A DNA stretch of 64,000 bases from Schaalia cardiffensis. GTDB taxonomy: Bacteria > Actinomycetota > Actinomycetes > Actinomycetales > Actinomycetaceae. A program made the position numbers and the translations under genes. This document shows, one piece after another, positions 24,754 through 33,688 of the stretch. Under the pieces are notes generated by a model. That model did not search any database. It was not told the DNA's origin and saw only the letters and a program-made list of their open reading frames with translations. The stretch is from positions 67,650-131,649 of the forward strand of contig NZ_JAEKIA010000004.1 of the NCBI RefSeq assembly GCF_016405145.1, written 5' to 3'. The number at the start of each line of letters is the position of its first letter. The first letter of the stretch is position 1.

Positions 24754-27700
24754 TCACGTCCCCGGCTGAGTCTTCCCGCCATGCAGGAGCAGTGTCGCCA
24801 AGTGCATGCCGCCCCGTTCGGCAAGCTGCGCGGCCTGAGTGCGGCAGGAGAATCCATCAGCCAAATACACAGCCCCAGGATGCTCAGCGAGGGTGGGCAA
24901 CAAAGACTTCTCCGCGACCTTCACGGACACCTCGTAATGGCCCTTCTCCATGCCGAAGTTCCCGGCCAAGCCGCAACAACCCGAGAGCTGCGTGACTGTT
25001 GCCCCCAAACGGTCGAGGAGAGCACGATCCGCCGACCATCCCATGACCGAATAGTGGTGGCAGTGCGGCTGCGCCACGATTTCAACACCGGAAAGATCAG
25101 GAAGATTGAGATCCTCATCGGGCACCGTCGCTAGCAACTCCGACAGTGTGAAAGTGCCCCTGGCCAGCAGCGAGGAACGCGGATCCTCAGGCAGAAGATC
25201 GAGCACATCATCTCTAAGGACCGCAGTGCACGAGGGTTCGACACCGAGGATCGGAATCCCATTCGCCGCGAAAGGCGCCAGAGCATCAAGCAAGGCCGAG
25301 AGCTTCTTCTTCGCGCCACTCAACTGCCCGGTCGTGATCCACGTCAGACCACAGCACACGTCCGGGGCGACGATGACGGCAAAACCATTCGCCTCCAAAA
25401 GCTCAACGATCGAGCGGGCACCCGTGTCGTCAAGAGTCTGCGAGAAGGAATCCGCCCACACGAGGACATAACGCCGCCCCTTCGGATCGCGAGGCCCACC
25501 AGCGCCGCGCATCGACTTTTCAGGTGACGAGGTCGAAGCCTGCCCACCCTGAGAAGCGGAAGCAACAGAGGTCTGGGTCGGCGCAGTCGAAGCCTCCTGA
25601 GTGGAGGGAGAAGAAGAGGAAATGCCACGCGCCCTCGCCCACTTCGAGAAAGTCCCCGACTGCAGGGCGGGCATTGGGCGGCGAGAATCCAAGCCGATGA
25701 ATGAGAAGACGAGGCGACGCAGCGCATCGACACCCAAGAGCGCATTCGCGAGGGCGGCAGCACCGGGGATTGAGGCGCTCAAACGAGTCCACCGAGGAAG
25801 CCAGCCGAGCGTGTAATGCGAGAGCGGACGAAGGCGCCCCCGATATCTGCGGAAGAAAACCTCAGAGCGGTACTTCGCCATGTCAACGCCCGCCGGGCAA
25901 TCTGAGGAACAGGCCTTGCAGGCGAGGCACAAATCGAGAGCCTCCAGGACCTCTGGAGAGTCGATTGAGGCGATGAGCTGCCCATTCGCTGCGTCTTGGA
26001 GGGTGCGGGCGCGCCCACGAGTCACATCCTTCTCATCCTTGGTGGCCTCCCAGCTTGGACACATGAAAGCCCCGGGCACTCCGGCGCGACACTTGCCCAC
26101 ACCGGTGCAGCGATGAACCGCAGTCGCGAAGTCCCCGTGATCCTCACGGAAAGCAAAACCCCCATCGGCGGGAAGGCGCCGAGAGGCGGGGCGGCGCAAG
26201 AAATGATCAACGAGGTCAACCCCCGGCTGAGGATCCACATCCTCCACATCCGCGCCCAGCTTTGTGCCCGGGCGGATCGCCCCAGCTCGCACCGCCGCTG
26301 AAGCGGCACTCATTGGGGCGGTGAGGACTCCCGGGTTCAACAGGTTCTTCGGATCGAAAAAGCCCTTCACCTGGGCGAAAAGGTCAAGCATGGCGGGCGA
26401 GTACATGAAACGCAAGAGTTCGCTGCGTGCCCGCCCATCCCCGTGCTCACCCGACACGGAACCGCCGTGGGAGGCACAGCACTGGGCGGCCCGTTCCAAG
26501 AAACGACGCGAATGCGCGACCCCCTCATCCGTTTCGAGGGGCATATCGAGGCGCACGTGCACGCACCCATCCCCGAAATGCCCGTATAAGAGCCCGTCAA
26601 TGTCGAACTCCTTCATCAGCGCCGTGAAGTCGCGCAGATACGCGCCGAGCCGCGCCGGAGGGACCGCCGCGTCCTCGAAACCCGGCCAAGCCTGCTCATT
26701 GCCTTTCCCAGTCTCAGGGTTGAAAGGAGTGCGACCCCCAAGGCCCGCACCGTCCGCGCGAATCCGCCACAACCTGAGGGCATCGGCTCCGGGCGGGTAG
26801 ATCGCAGCCGCATCCGTGTGCGCCGAAGCGACCAGGGCCCTCGCCCTCGTCAATGAGTCTTCCAGATCTGTGCCGCCGACCTCGCACATCATCCACCCTT
26901 GCCCGGCGGGCAGCTCGGGGACCGCGCCGGGGCCGTTGTGGCGGCGGACAACATCCACGAGCCTCGAATCCAATCCTTCAACCGCGAGCGGATGATGTTC
27001 GAGCACCGTGGGGACATCATCCGCTGCGGCGATCATGTCCGGGTATCCAAGAGCAACGAGGACAGGGGCTCTCGGCAAGTCGACGAGGCGGACAGTGATC
27101 TGAAGGATCGTGACGAGCGTGCCCTCAGTGCCGACGAGCATCGCCGCAAGATTCCGGTGCTTTTCAGGGGTGAGGTGTTCGAGGGAATAGCCAGACACTT
27201 GACGCCCGAAAGTGCCCAGCTCAGTGCGGATGATCCCCAGATTCGAGTCAATGAGTTCAGCGAGGCCGGGCACCTCGGGCAAGGAGGGGTCGTGTTCGAG
27301 TTTCGCAGTGAAGCGCCGCCCCAGGCCATCAACGCAGTCGAGTGCCACGATGTTATCGGCAGTGCGCCCCCAGGCGGTCGCATGCGGGCCGCAGGCGTTG
27401 TTGCCGACCATTCCGCCAATGCTCGCCCGGTTCTGGCTCGAAGGGTCAGGGCCGAATCTCAGGCCGAATGGGGCGGCTGCCTCTTGCAGGCTCGCCTCAA
27501 TGCAGCCGGGCTCGACGATGGCGGTGCGCGCCTGCGGATCGATGGACACGACCTTGTTGAGGTGGCGCGTGAAGTCGAGAACAATGCCCGGTCCGATCGC
27601 ATTGCCCGCACAGGAGGTGCCTCCGCCTCGGCTGGTCACGGGGATCTCGTATTCGCGCGCAAGGGCGAGGGTTGCGAGAACATCGTCAACGCTTGCGGGG

Positions 27701-27951
27701 AAGACGAGGGCGAGTGGGGGGATTCGGTACAGGCCGGCGTCGGTCGAGTATCGGGCGCGCGTGCCCGTGGTGGCGTCGACCTCCCCCTCGATCGCATCGA
27801 CGAGGGCGTTGAGGAAGGCTGCGATCTTGGGCTCCGAGAAGGGGTCCGCGGGAGCGTCGGCCTGCAGGCTTGCCGTCCCATTGAGGGGGGAGGGGTCTGC
27901 GGGGGTGAGGCTCCTGGCTCGAAGATCGCCGCCGTCGAATTCAACGCTCAT
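24754..27951 (-). CDS. FAD-binding and Fe-S 2-hydroxyacid (D-lactate type) dehydrogenase fusion
   Basis: 1065 residues combining what is often GlcD/GlpC- or LutA-like in separate proteins. Residues about 60-240: PCMH FAD domain (VTSRGGGTSCAGNAIG, GGMVGNNACG). About 280-560: FAD-oxidase C-terminal domain with DGLLYGHFGDGCVH and SGEHGDGRAR. About 630-720: Fe-S domain with CTGVGKCRAGVPGAFMCP and CLACKACSSDCPAGVD. About 810-1050: two CCG domains (DVCCGLTW, SGCCGLAGNFG), with an acidic/Ser linker before them. Predicted to oxidise D-lactate or a related hydroxyacid and pass electrons to quinone. ATG at 27951. Divergent from the next gene. Confidence 0.9.
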   Translation of the reverse strand: MSVEFDGGDLRARSLTPADPSPLNGTASLQADAPADPFSEPKIAAFLNALVDAIEGEVDATTGTRARYSTDAGLYRIPPLALVFPASVDDVLATLALAREYEIPVTSRGGGTSCAGNAIGPGIVLDFTRHLNKVVSIDPQARTAIVEPGCIEASLQEAAAPFGLRFGPDPSSQNRASIGGMVGNNACGPHATAWGRTADNIVALDCVDGLGRRFTAKLEHDPSLPEVPGLAELIDSNLGIIRTELGTFGRQVSGYSLEHLTPEKHRNLAAMLVGTEGTLVTILQITVRLVDLPRAPVLVALGYPDMIAAADDVPTVLEHHPLAVEGLDSRLVDVVRRHNGPGAVPELPAGQGWMMCEVGGTDLEDSLTRARALVASAHTDAAAIYPPGADALRLWRIRADGAGLGGRTPFNPETGKGNEQAWPGFEDAAVPPARLGAYLRDFTALMKEFDIDGLLYGHFGDGCVHVRLDMPLETDEGVAHSRRFLERAAQCCASHGGSVSGEHGDGRARSELLRFMYSPAMLDLFAQVKGFFDPKNLLNPGVLTAPMSAASAAVRAGAIRPGTKLGADVEDVDPQPGVDLVDHFLRRPASRRLPADGGFAFREDHGDFATAVHRCTGVGKCRAGVPGAFMCPSWEATKDEKDVTRGRARTLQDAANGQLIASIDSPEVLEALDLCLACKACSSDCPAGVDMAKYRSEVFFRRYRGRLRPLSHYTLGWLPRWTRLSASIPGAAALANALLGVDALRRLVFSFIGLDSRRPMPALQSGTFSKWARARGISSSSPSTQEASTAPTQTSVASASQGGQASTSSPEKSMRGAGGPRDPKGRRYVLVWADSFSQTLDDTGARSIVELLEANGFAVIVAPDVCCGLTWITTGQLSGAKKKLSALLDALAPFAANGIPILGVEPSCTAVLRDDVLDLLPEDPRSSLLARGTFTLSELLATVPDEDLNLPDLSGVEIVAQPHCHHYSVMGWSADRALLDRLGATVTQLSGCCGLAGNFGMEKGHYEVSVKVAEKSLLPTLAEHPGAVYLADGFSCRTQAAQLAERGGMHLATLLLHGGKTQPGT

Positions 27952-28071
27952 GGCCCGATTCTGACACTTCCAGGCAAGAAGAAGGCCAGGACGCTCGAAT
28001 TATGGGGTGGCTCCCGCCCTCGTCCATGAGATAATAGGCATTCATAAAGACGAAGGAGAGGGGAAGACGAG

Positions 28072-29280
28072 GTGCCTCTGTTCGAGTTCGACGGCGGACG
28101 ACTGGTCCCTGCACAGTTCGGGCACACCGTCACCTCCGGGCTCACATCAGACCTCGTTGACGCGATCTGTTCGCAAGTCTTCGAAATCGTTGCACGCCCG
28201 CTTTTCCCGATCACGTGGAGGGAATTGTCGCGACTGCCCGTCGAGGGTGACTCCCCGCGTCTGACGGCTCTGGATGTGAGTGGTCAGGTCGTCTCCGTGG
28301 AGGTTGTTGCGAAACTCGACTCCGACACGCTCATCGCTTCCTTGTCTCGTCTTGCCGATGCTGCGGCCCTGTCCTGGGCGGATTTGGCCCATGAATACGA
28401 GGGCGGCGTTGAAGCATTCAAGAATGGCTGGCTTGAGTTCCGCGACTCGATGCCTCCCGCCTCCGGTGCGGGCCCTCGCCTCGTCATGGTTGTCGGAGCG
28501 ATTGACCCGCAGGTGCGCCCGGCCCTTGATGTGCTCGCGAGTTCAGGCGTTGAAGTTCACGAAATCAGTTTGCGTCGCATGTCGAACGGCCGCATTTTCC
28601 TTGAGGTGAACGCGGTCGGCCCACGCATGTACGGGCACGCTCCGCAACTGCCCGCCGGCCAGTCCACTATCGCCGCCGTCCTGCCCCCTCCTCCGCATGA
28701 CGAGGACGAGGTTCATCTCGAATCTGAGGATGGCGCTCACACGGGGAGGCTGCGCCTTGAGGGCGTCCTCCCAGAAGAGGAGTTCACTGAGGTGCCCATC
28801 GAAGAGTCTGGGGCGAATATGAGTGGGGAAACCCCCCAGCCGGACGCGAGCGCAGTCCCTGGCGTTGAACATGCTTCACATGGGGCGACCCGTAACGCCC
28901 CAGCGCAAGAGGCCGCCGAGTTCCTTGCTGCGCGCCAAAACGGTGTGCCCTTGCTGAATCGGGATTCCGATGGCCTGAAAGTTCTCGCCACCCTTATCGG
29001 CGAGTCGGTGCCTTTGAACGCGCATGAGGATTGCGCTGCCCCTGATGATTTGATCCTCGACTCCGAGGGGCGGATCTGTTCCCAGCTCGGGACATGGGCT
29101 TCCCCTGAAGAGCTCGAAGCCCGTTTCCCCAGGCTCGCGGATGCGTGGGACCACCTGCGGGTTGCGGGTTCTTCGGGCCCGACCCTTGGTGAGAGCATTG
29201 ACGAGGTCAACCGTGAAATGATCCGCGAGTATTCGCGCACTTCGGGACGCTCGCGCGGGCGCCACGCTTCGAAGGCCTGA
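28072..29280 (+). CDS. unrecognised 402-residue protein, possible nuclease-like fold
   Basis: GTG start with AGGAGAGGGG seven bases upstream. Soluble, acidic, no signal peptide. The N-terminal half alternates strands and helices: RLTALDVSGQVVSVEVVAKL, then a helical ALSWADLAHEYEGG, then LVMVVGAIDPQVR and VEVHEISLRRMSNGRIFLEV. The order D...(V)EV...  followed by a helix and two strands recalls PDDEXK/NucS-type folds, but the expected Lys of the ExK motif is absent. The C-terminal 90 residues (LKVLATLIGE, then LILDSEGRICSQL and the basic tail RSRGRHASKA) are reminiscent of a RAMA-like module. Both comparisons are weak. I cannot assign a function. Confidence 0.8.
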   Translation: MPLFEFDGGRLVPAQFGHTVTSGLTSDLVDAICSQVFEIVARPLFPITWRELSRLPVEGDSPRLTALDVSGQVVSVEVVAKLDSDTLIASLSRLADAAALSWADLAHEYEGGVEAFKNGWLEFRDSMPPASGAGPRLVMVVGAIDPQVRPALDVLASSGVEVHEISLRRMSNGRIFLEVNAVGPRMYGHAPQLPAGQSTIAAVLPPPPHDEDEVHLESEDGAHTGRLRLEGVLPEEEFTEVPIEESGANMSGETPQPDASAVPGVEHASHGATRNAPAQEAAEFLAARQNGVPLLNRDSDGLKVLATLIGESVPLNAHEDCAAPDDLILDSEGRICSQLGTWASPEELEARFPRLADAWDHLRVAGSSGPTLGESIDEVNREMIREYSRTSGRSRGRHASKA

Positions 29281-29565
29281 GCCTCTCTGCGTGAGCTTTG
29301 ACCTCTCTGTTCAGAGCTGAGCCTTCGCTCCTTTGTTCCGTGAGCTTCGGTCTGTTCCCTCAGCTTCAGCGTGAGCCTCTGTCACTCTGTTTAGAGCTGA
29401 GCCTCCGTCCCTCTGTTCCGTCGGCTTCGCTGTGAGCTTTTGCCCCACTGTTCAGAGCCCTGCTCTCGACCTCACACTCTCTACCTCACTGCCTGAAAGC
29501 GCTTTTCTCAGCTGCCCAGGTGTCGAGCCCCAGGACGTTTGATCAGCGAGCCCCGGGATGCTTGA
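29281..29565. repeat. 80-bp degenerate tandem repeat between convergent genes
   Basis: Two units, 29289-29349 and 29369-29429, share GCGTGAGC...CTCTGTTTAGAGCTGAGCC...TTGTTCCGT; a partial third follows at 29430-29460. The core TCTGTTCAGAGCTGAGCC recurs. No gene is supported. Confidence 0.7.
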
Positions 29566-30690
29566 TCAGCCCTGTGTCACGAAAGCGCCGATCCATCGCT
29601 TCATCGTGTCGTACACCTTCTCACGCACATCCGGATCCGAGAGGAACAGATCGTGCTTGCCGGGGAAACGTGCGATCGTGACCTGGTCGGCGAGGTGTGA
29701 AGAGCGCTCCCGGATGATCTCCACGTCGAGGACGATGTCAGAAGTGAAGACCTTCTCGCACCATTCGGATTCAAAATACGAGGTGGTCGAGGTCATCGAG
29801 AGAACCGGGCACGTCAAATGCACGTCCTTTTCAATCGTCTCGTGTCCGGCCATGATCGCATCCAACCAGGCAGCTGGGATCGGGTAGGACTCGGGGCGCT
29901 TCCACGCTCGAACATAGCCCCATCCGGTGACAACGGGGTCGTCCTCGCTGATCCCCTCGGGGATGGGCAGTTCGGACGCCTGGCGACCGTAGAGGAGAGA
30001 ACGACCGTAAAAATCGAGGCCACCACCGGAGGGGACCTCCCACTTCGGGTTGCGCGAGGCGATTCGCCCGAGGATCGGCTGAGCGACGGGACGCAGATTC
30101 GCCATGGTGTGCATTTCAAGCCAGGGCGAGTTCAGGATCAAGCCTGCGACTGCTCCGGGATGGCGGTGCGCCCACAGGGTCGCGATGAGTCCGCCGGTCG
30201 AATGCCCAATGAGAATCAGGGGGAGATGTCCCTGCTCGGCGTGCATGATGCTCAAAGCCTCGCCGATCTCCTCGTCGTAGACACTCAGATCATCCACGTA
30301 GCCGATCTGTTGCCACGGACGCAAAGAGCGTCCGTATTTTCGCAGGTCAAGAGCGTAGAAAGCGCATCCGGCCTCGGCCATTGTTTGCGCGAGCTGAGTC
30401 TGGAAGAAATAGTCGTTACGTCCGTGCAGGTACAGAGCGATGAAACTGGGGAAAGCCTTCGCCTCCTGGGAGGCGTCAGGGTCGCGGTGGGCCGAATAGC
30501 GTACGAGGACAGCGGAGGCGTCACCCTCCTCATCGGGGATCAGGGGGATCGTCTGAGATTCGTAGGCCGGACCGAGGATGTCCTCTCGCCATTCGCCAAG
30601 CGGAGGGGGACCGTCAGCCGCCCAGGGCTCCATGACGTCGTATTCGGGTGCCGCTTCGGGAATGCTCAGTTCATCGTCCTGCTCGCTCAT
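29566..30690 (-). CDS. alpha/beta hydrolase (lysophospholipase/monoacylglycerol-lipase-like)
   Basis: 374 residues. The nucleophile elbow GHSTGG sits near residue 166 after LPLILI; an HGRNDY oxyanion-type segment precedes it, FYALDLRKYGRS gives the typical strand, and the C-terminal PGKHDLFLS supplies the catalytic His. No signal peptide. The acidic 60-residue N-terminus is poorly conserved. Substrate is probably a small ester or lipid; the gene stands alone and its partner is unclear. Confidence 0.85.
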   Translation of the reverse strand: MSEQDDELSIPEAAPEYDVMEPWAADGPPPLGEWREDILGPAYESQTIPLIPDEEGDASAVLVRYSAHRDPDASQEAKAFPSFIALYLHGRNDYFFQTQLAQTMAEAGCAFYALDLRKYGRSLRPWQQIGYVDDLSVYDEEIGEALSIMHAEQGHLPLILIGHSTGGLIATLWAHRHPGAVAGLILNSPWLEMHTMANLRPVAQPILGRIASRNPKWEVPSGGGLDFYGRSLLYGRQASELPIPEGISEDDPVVTGWGYVRAWKRPESYPIPAAWLDAIMAGHETIEKDVHLTCPVLSMTSTTSYFESEWCEKVFTSDIVLDVEIIRERSSHLADQVTIARFPGKHDLFLSDPDVREKVYDTMKRWIGAFVTQG

Positions 30691-31370
30691 GGGATAACCC
30701 TACGAGGGCGGGGGCTCTCTCGTACGCTCGCGGGGCTGCGAGGCGCGCCCTCGGGGCGTGTGGTGCGTGGTCTGTCGGGGCTGAGAAGCGCTCACCGGGG
30801 GTGGGGCACGTGGCCTGTCGGGGCTGAGAAGTGCTCACCGGGGGTGAGGCGTGCTCGCTGGGCTTCTGGCATGCATACGCGGGGGTGCTCAGAGCCCTGG
30901 TCTTGGGGCTGCGTGGCGCTCAGCGGGGGTGTACTGCAAGCTTTGGAGTGCCCCGGCCCCGAGCGATCGCTGACGGACCCTGATTATGTTTTCGGTGGGT
31001 CTGGGGTGAGGGTGCACGCGTCGAGATTGTCTTTGGGGTGCGTGTGGGGGCTTGGGAATAGGCGTGTTGTGCCCTGATTATGTTTTCGGCGGGTCTGGGG
31101 TGTGGGCGCGTGCGTCGAGATTGTCTTTGGGGTGTGGGAACGGCGTCGGATAACCGCACGGCTTTGGCGGCCGCGCGCCTCAATTGAGACGAGCGACCGC
31201 CAGAGGAGCCTGTCGCTTGTTTTGTCTAGGCGGTGGTTACAGGTAAGAAATGAAGCGGTGCGCGAGTAGTACACCTGAGTGAGCATTCCAGTCGGACAAG
31301 CGCTCCCGTGGCCAGCGTTTCAGTCGGTCGAGCGCTCCAGCCGACCGACTTGCTCAGCCGACCGAGTCCT
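30691..31370. repeat. 680-bp repeat-rich region without genes
   Basis: Holds three kinds of repeat. 30770-30850: two copies of a unit with CCTGTCGGGGCTGAGAAG and GCTCACCGGGGGTG. 30978-31043 and 31072-31138: a direct repeat of about 66 bp at a period of 94 bp, beginning CCCTGATTATGTTTTCGG and including GCGTCGAGATTGTCTTTGG. 31310-31380: CAGCCGACCGA-type short repeats. A 36-nt imperfect dyad centred on CAATTG lies at 31166-31201. No convincing coding sequence in any frame. Confidence 0.75.
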
Positions 31371-32123
31371 TCAGCCGACCGTGCGGATTGGCCCGCGTTC
31401 TCCAAGAACCCAGGCGATCGGGACCATGAGGAGCCCGATCCCTCCCATCGCGAGAACGAAGTTCGATTCCCACGATCCGGCGCTCATTGTCGTATCGAAC
31501 CAGCCCGCCACGGCGCCCAGAACGGGACCGAGAAGGAGCAATACGACAAGTGAGAAGAGCCCGCCCCAGGTCGACCAGATCCTGAATGAGTGGCTGATGA
31601 TCCTCCCGATCGCACCGATGCTCGCCCACAGGACGAGGAGCGCGAGCGCTCCGCTGAGGATGAAGGGGAGGGGCAGTCCGAGGAAGTTTCCCTGGGAATC
31701 GGCGAGAAAGATGGATCGCTCAGAGGAGGGAACAAGAGCCATAGCGAGCATCCAGACGAGGATCGCGCCGAGCGCTTCAAGACCATCCGAGACCCAGCCG
31801 ACGCGGTTCTGCATCTTCAGGCCCGCCCCCGAGAGGGCCGCCTGCGGGGTGGAGGAGAGTCCTCTGACGATTCCAACGACGAGGAAAAGGATGAACCAAC
31901 TGAAAGCCCAGTTCGTGGGGATCGAGGATGCAAGATCGTGCTCGCCATTCACCCCTTCGCTGAAGAAGAGGATGAGTGCGTTGATGAGGAGATTCGCTGC
32001 GGTCACGCCCACGGGAATGAGCCAGTAGAAGCGGATTTCGGTGAGTTCGGCGCCAATGAGACGGACGAAGGAGGGGCCTTCATGCGCTCCGACGGTGCTT
32101 CGGGAAAGGGGTGCGGTCGTCAT
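31371..32123 (-). CDS. membrane subunit of a GntR-regulated ABC transporter
   Basis: 250 residues, six predicted helices, no signature domain beyond hydrophobicity. It begins one base after the ATPase stop region and shares an operon with it and a YtrA-type regulator, the common layout ytrA-like regulator, ATPase, permease found for cell-envelope or antibiotic-stress responsive transporters. The closing segment WVLGERGPIRTVG runs into the CAGCCGACCG repeats, so its last few residues derive from repeat sequence. Confidence 0.8.
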   Translation of the reverse strand: MTTAPLSRSTVGAHEGPSFVRLIGAELTEIRFYWLIPVGVTAANLLINALILFFSEGVNGEHDLASSIPTNWAFSWFILFLVVGIVRGLSSTPQAALSGAGLKMQNRVGWVSDGLEALGAILVWMLAMALVPSSERSIFLADSQGNFLGLPLPFILSGALALLVLWASIGAIGRIISHSFRIWSTWGGLFSLVVLLLLGPVLGAVAGWFDTTMSAGSWESNFVLAMGGIGLLMVPIAWVLGERGPIRTVG

Positions 32124-32124
32124 T

Positions 32125-32997
32125 TCACTTCTCCTCAGAAATGAGGGACACGAAGGCGTCTTGGAAGGACAGGGGTTGGATCTCGATTCCTGAGAGGCTC
32201 AGGGATTCGAGGAGCTCGGGAGTGTGACCGACGATTCGGATCTCAGCGAGGCGCCCGAGGGGGCGTTCGTCGAGGATTCGCGTCTTCGCTTCGGATGCGA
32301 GCTCGGCCCGGATCGTGGTGGGATTACCGACGAGGGCGATGGCGGCGGATCGGAGTTCCTCAGCGGGCATCGCTGTGACGAGTCGTCCCTTCTTCAATAC
32401 GACGACGTGTTCGATGAGTGACTCCAATTCGCTGACGAGGTGGCTGGAGATGAGGATCGTCCGTGCGCCCTCAGCCTCGGCATTCACGCGGATGATCTCT
32501 TCGGCGAGTGCGAGTCGTGTGGGCACATCGAGGTTGCCGCTCGGTTCGTCGAGGAGGGTGATCGGCGCGCCCGAGGCGAGTCCGAGCGCCGCAGTGAAAA
32601 GGGCGCGTTGGCCCAGGGAGCGTCGGCTCAGGGTTCCTTTAAGGGAGAGCTCGAATCGCTGGGCGAGACGAGTGAAGAGCGCTTCGTCCCAGGTCGGACG
32701 GCATCTCGCGTAAAGAAGTGCGTTCTTCGCCGAGATGGGGGAGAGGTCCTTGTCATCGCCGACGTAGAGGCAGTGGGCGATGAGTTCCTCGCGCCCGGTG
32801 GGGTCGCCGTCAATGAGGACCTGGCCGCTGGAGGGAAGAATACGCCCTGCAAGGGCTTTGAAGAGGGTTGTCTTCCCCGAGCCATTCGGGCCGATGAAGC
32901 CTGTGATTGCTCCTTCGGCGAGTTCGAGGGAGAAGGAATCGAGGGCGGGCTCCTTCTGGCGGGGGTAGGTGTGGGAGAGCGAGTCGATGCGGATCAT
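32125..32997 (-). CDS. ABC transporter ATPase (YtrB-like)
   Basis: 290 residues. Walker A GPNGSGKTT, signature replaced by SLGQRALFTAALGLA (SLGQR instead of LSGGQ), Walker B ITLLDEPSGNLD, H-loop ISSHLV. The C-terminal 90 residues form a substrate or dimerisation extension. The ATG overlaps the GntR stop by one base. The partner membrane protein is encoded next. Confidence 0.88.
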   Translation of the reverse strand: MIRIDSLSHTYPRQKEPALDSFSLELAEGAITGFIGPNGSGKTTLFKALAGRILPSSGQVLIDGDPTGREELIAHCLYVGDDKDLSPISAKNALLYARCRPTWDEALFTRLAQRFELSLKGTLSRRSLGQRALFTAALGLASGAPITLLDEPSGNLDVPTRLALAEEIIRVNAEAEGARTILISSHLVSELESLIEHVVVLKKGRLVTAMPAEELRSAAIALVGNPTTIRAELASEAKTRILDERPLGRLAEIRIVGHTPELLESLSLSGIEIQPLSFQDAFVSLISEEK

Positions 32998-33383
32998 CAG
33001 TGCTCCTTGGTGTGTGTCCCCGCGTTTTGCGCGTGGGTGTGGATTGCGTCGATGAGGTCATTTGGGGTCAGTCCGAGGGCGAGTGCCTCTTCGACCACTG
33101 GGAGGAGAGAGTCTTGGATGAATCGGGCTCGGCCGGTGGTGCGCAGGCGCTCGCGGGCGCCTGCGGCGACGAACATTCCGATACCGCGTTTCTTGACGAG
33201 CAGGCCTTCATCGACGAGGGCGGTGAAGGCTTTTGCTGCTGTGGCCGGGTTGATGCGGTATGTGGTCGCGTATTTCGTGGTTGACATGACTTGGTCTCCT
33301 TCGTCGAGGGCTCCGATGAGGATTTCGTGACGGAGTTCTTCTGCGATCTGGATGTAGATCGGGGTTGTGGAGTCGAATTCCAT
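32997..33383 (-). CDS. GntR-family regulator, YtrA subfamily
   Basis: 128 residues: winged helix at 1-70 (PIYIQIAEELRHEILIGAL, then DQVMSTTKYATTYRINPATAAKAFTAL and the wing KKRGIGMFV), followed by a short helical dimerisation tail of about 50 residues, the size typical of YtrA. It probably represses its own operon by binding the palindrome just upstream. Transcribed first of three genes. Confidence 0.93.
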   Translation of the reverse strand: MEFDSTTPIYIQIAEELRHEILIGALDEGDQVMSTTKYATTYRINPATAAKAFTALVDEGLLVKKRGIGMFVAAGARERLRTTGRARFIQDSLLPVVEEALALGLTPNDLIDAIHTHAQNAGTHTKEH

Positions 33384-33400
33384 TGAGAACCTCCTCTCTG

Positions 33401-33445
33401 GTTCATTACATGACTAATTAACCATGGAGGTGGTGAGCTTGTCAA
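33401..33445 (-). promoter_or_regulatory. promoter and palindromic operator of the GntR-ABC operon
   Basis: On the minus strand TTGACA (33445-33440) is followed after 17 bases by GTTAAT (33422-33417). Overlapping the -10 and start is the inverted repeat GTTCATTA-CATGAC-TAATTAAC (33401-33422; one mismatch between arms), an AT-rich island in GC-rich DNA. It ends 18 bases before the start codon, the position expected for an autorepressor site. Confidence 0.8.
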
Positions 33446-33504
33446 GGGGCTCGAGGGGGAAGAAGAAGGGGGTTGTAACCCTGGAACCCGGAGGGGGAAA
33501 CGAT

Positions 33505-33600
33505 GCGTCGCTCGAAACCCATGGAACCGGGAGGGTGCGTCGCTCGAAACCCTTGGAATCGGGAGGGTGCGTCGCTCGAAACCCTTGGAATCGGGAGGGG
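33505..33600. repeat. 32-bp tandem repeat, three copies
   Basis: Units 33505-33536, 33537-33568 and 33569-33600 begin GCGTCGCTCGAAACCC and end GGAATCGGGAGGGT; the first differs by ATGGAACC for TTGGAATC. Confidence 0.95.
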
Positions 33601-33688
33601 AGAGCGGTGAAATGTCCTGAGAGTGGTGAAGCGTTTCCGGTGTGGTGTCGGCCCTCGCCTGTTCCAGGTTTTCCTGCGTGCGTCATTG

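Noticed and set aside
24384-24995. 203-codon plus-strand frame
   Set aside because: Covers tandem repeats and the antisense of the dehydrogenase gene; no domain-like segments.
29818-31077. 419-codon plus-strand frame opposite the hydrolase and into repeats
   Set aside because: Antisense shadow of a clear hydrolase gene, continued through repeat DNA.
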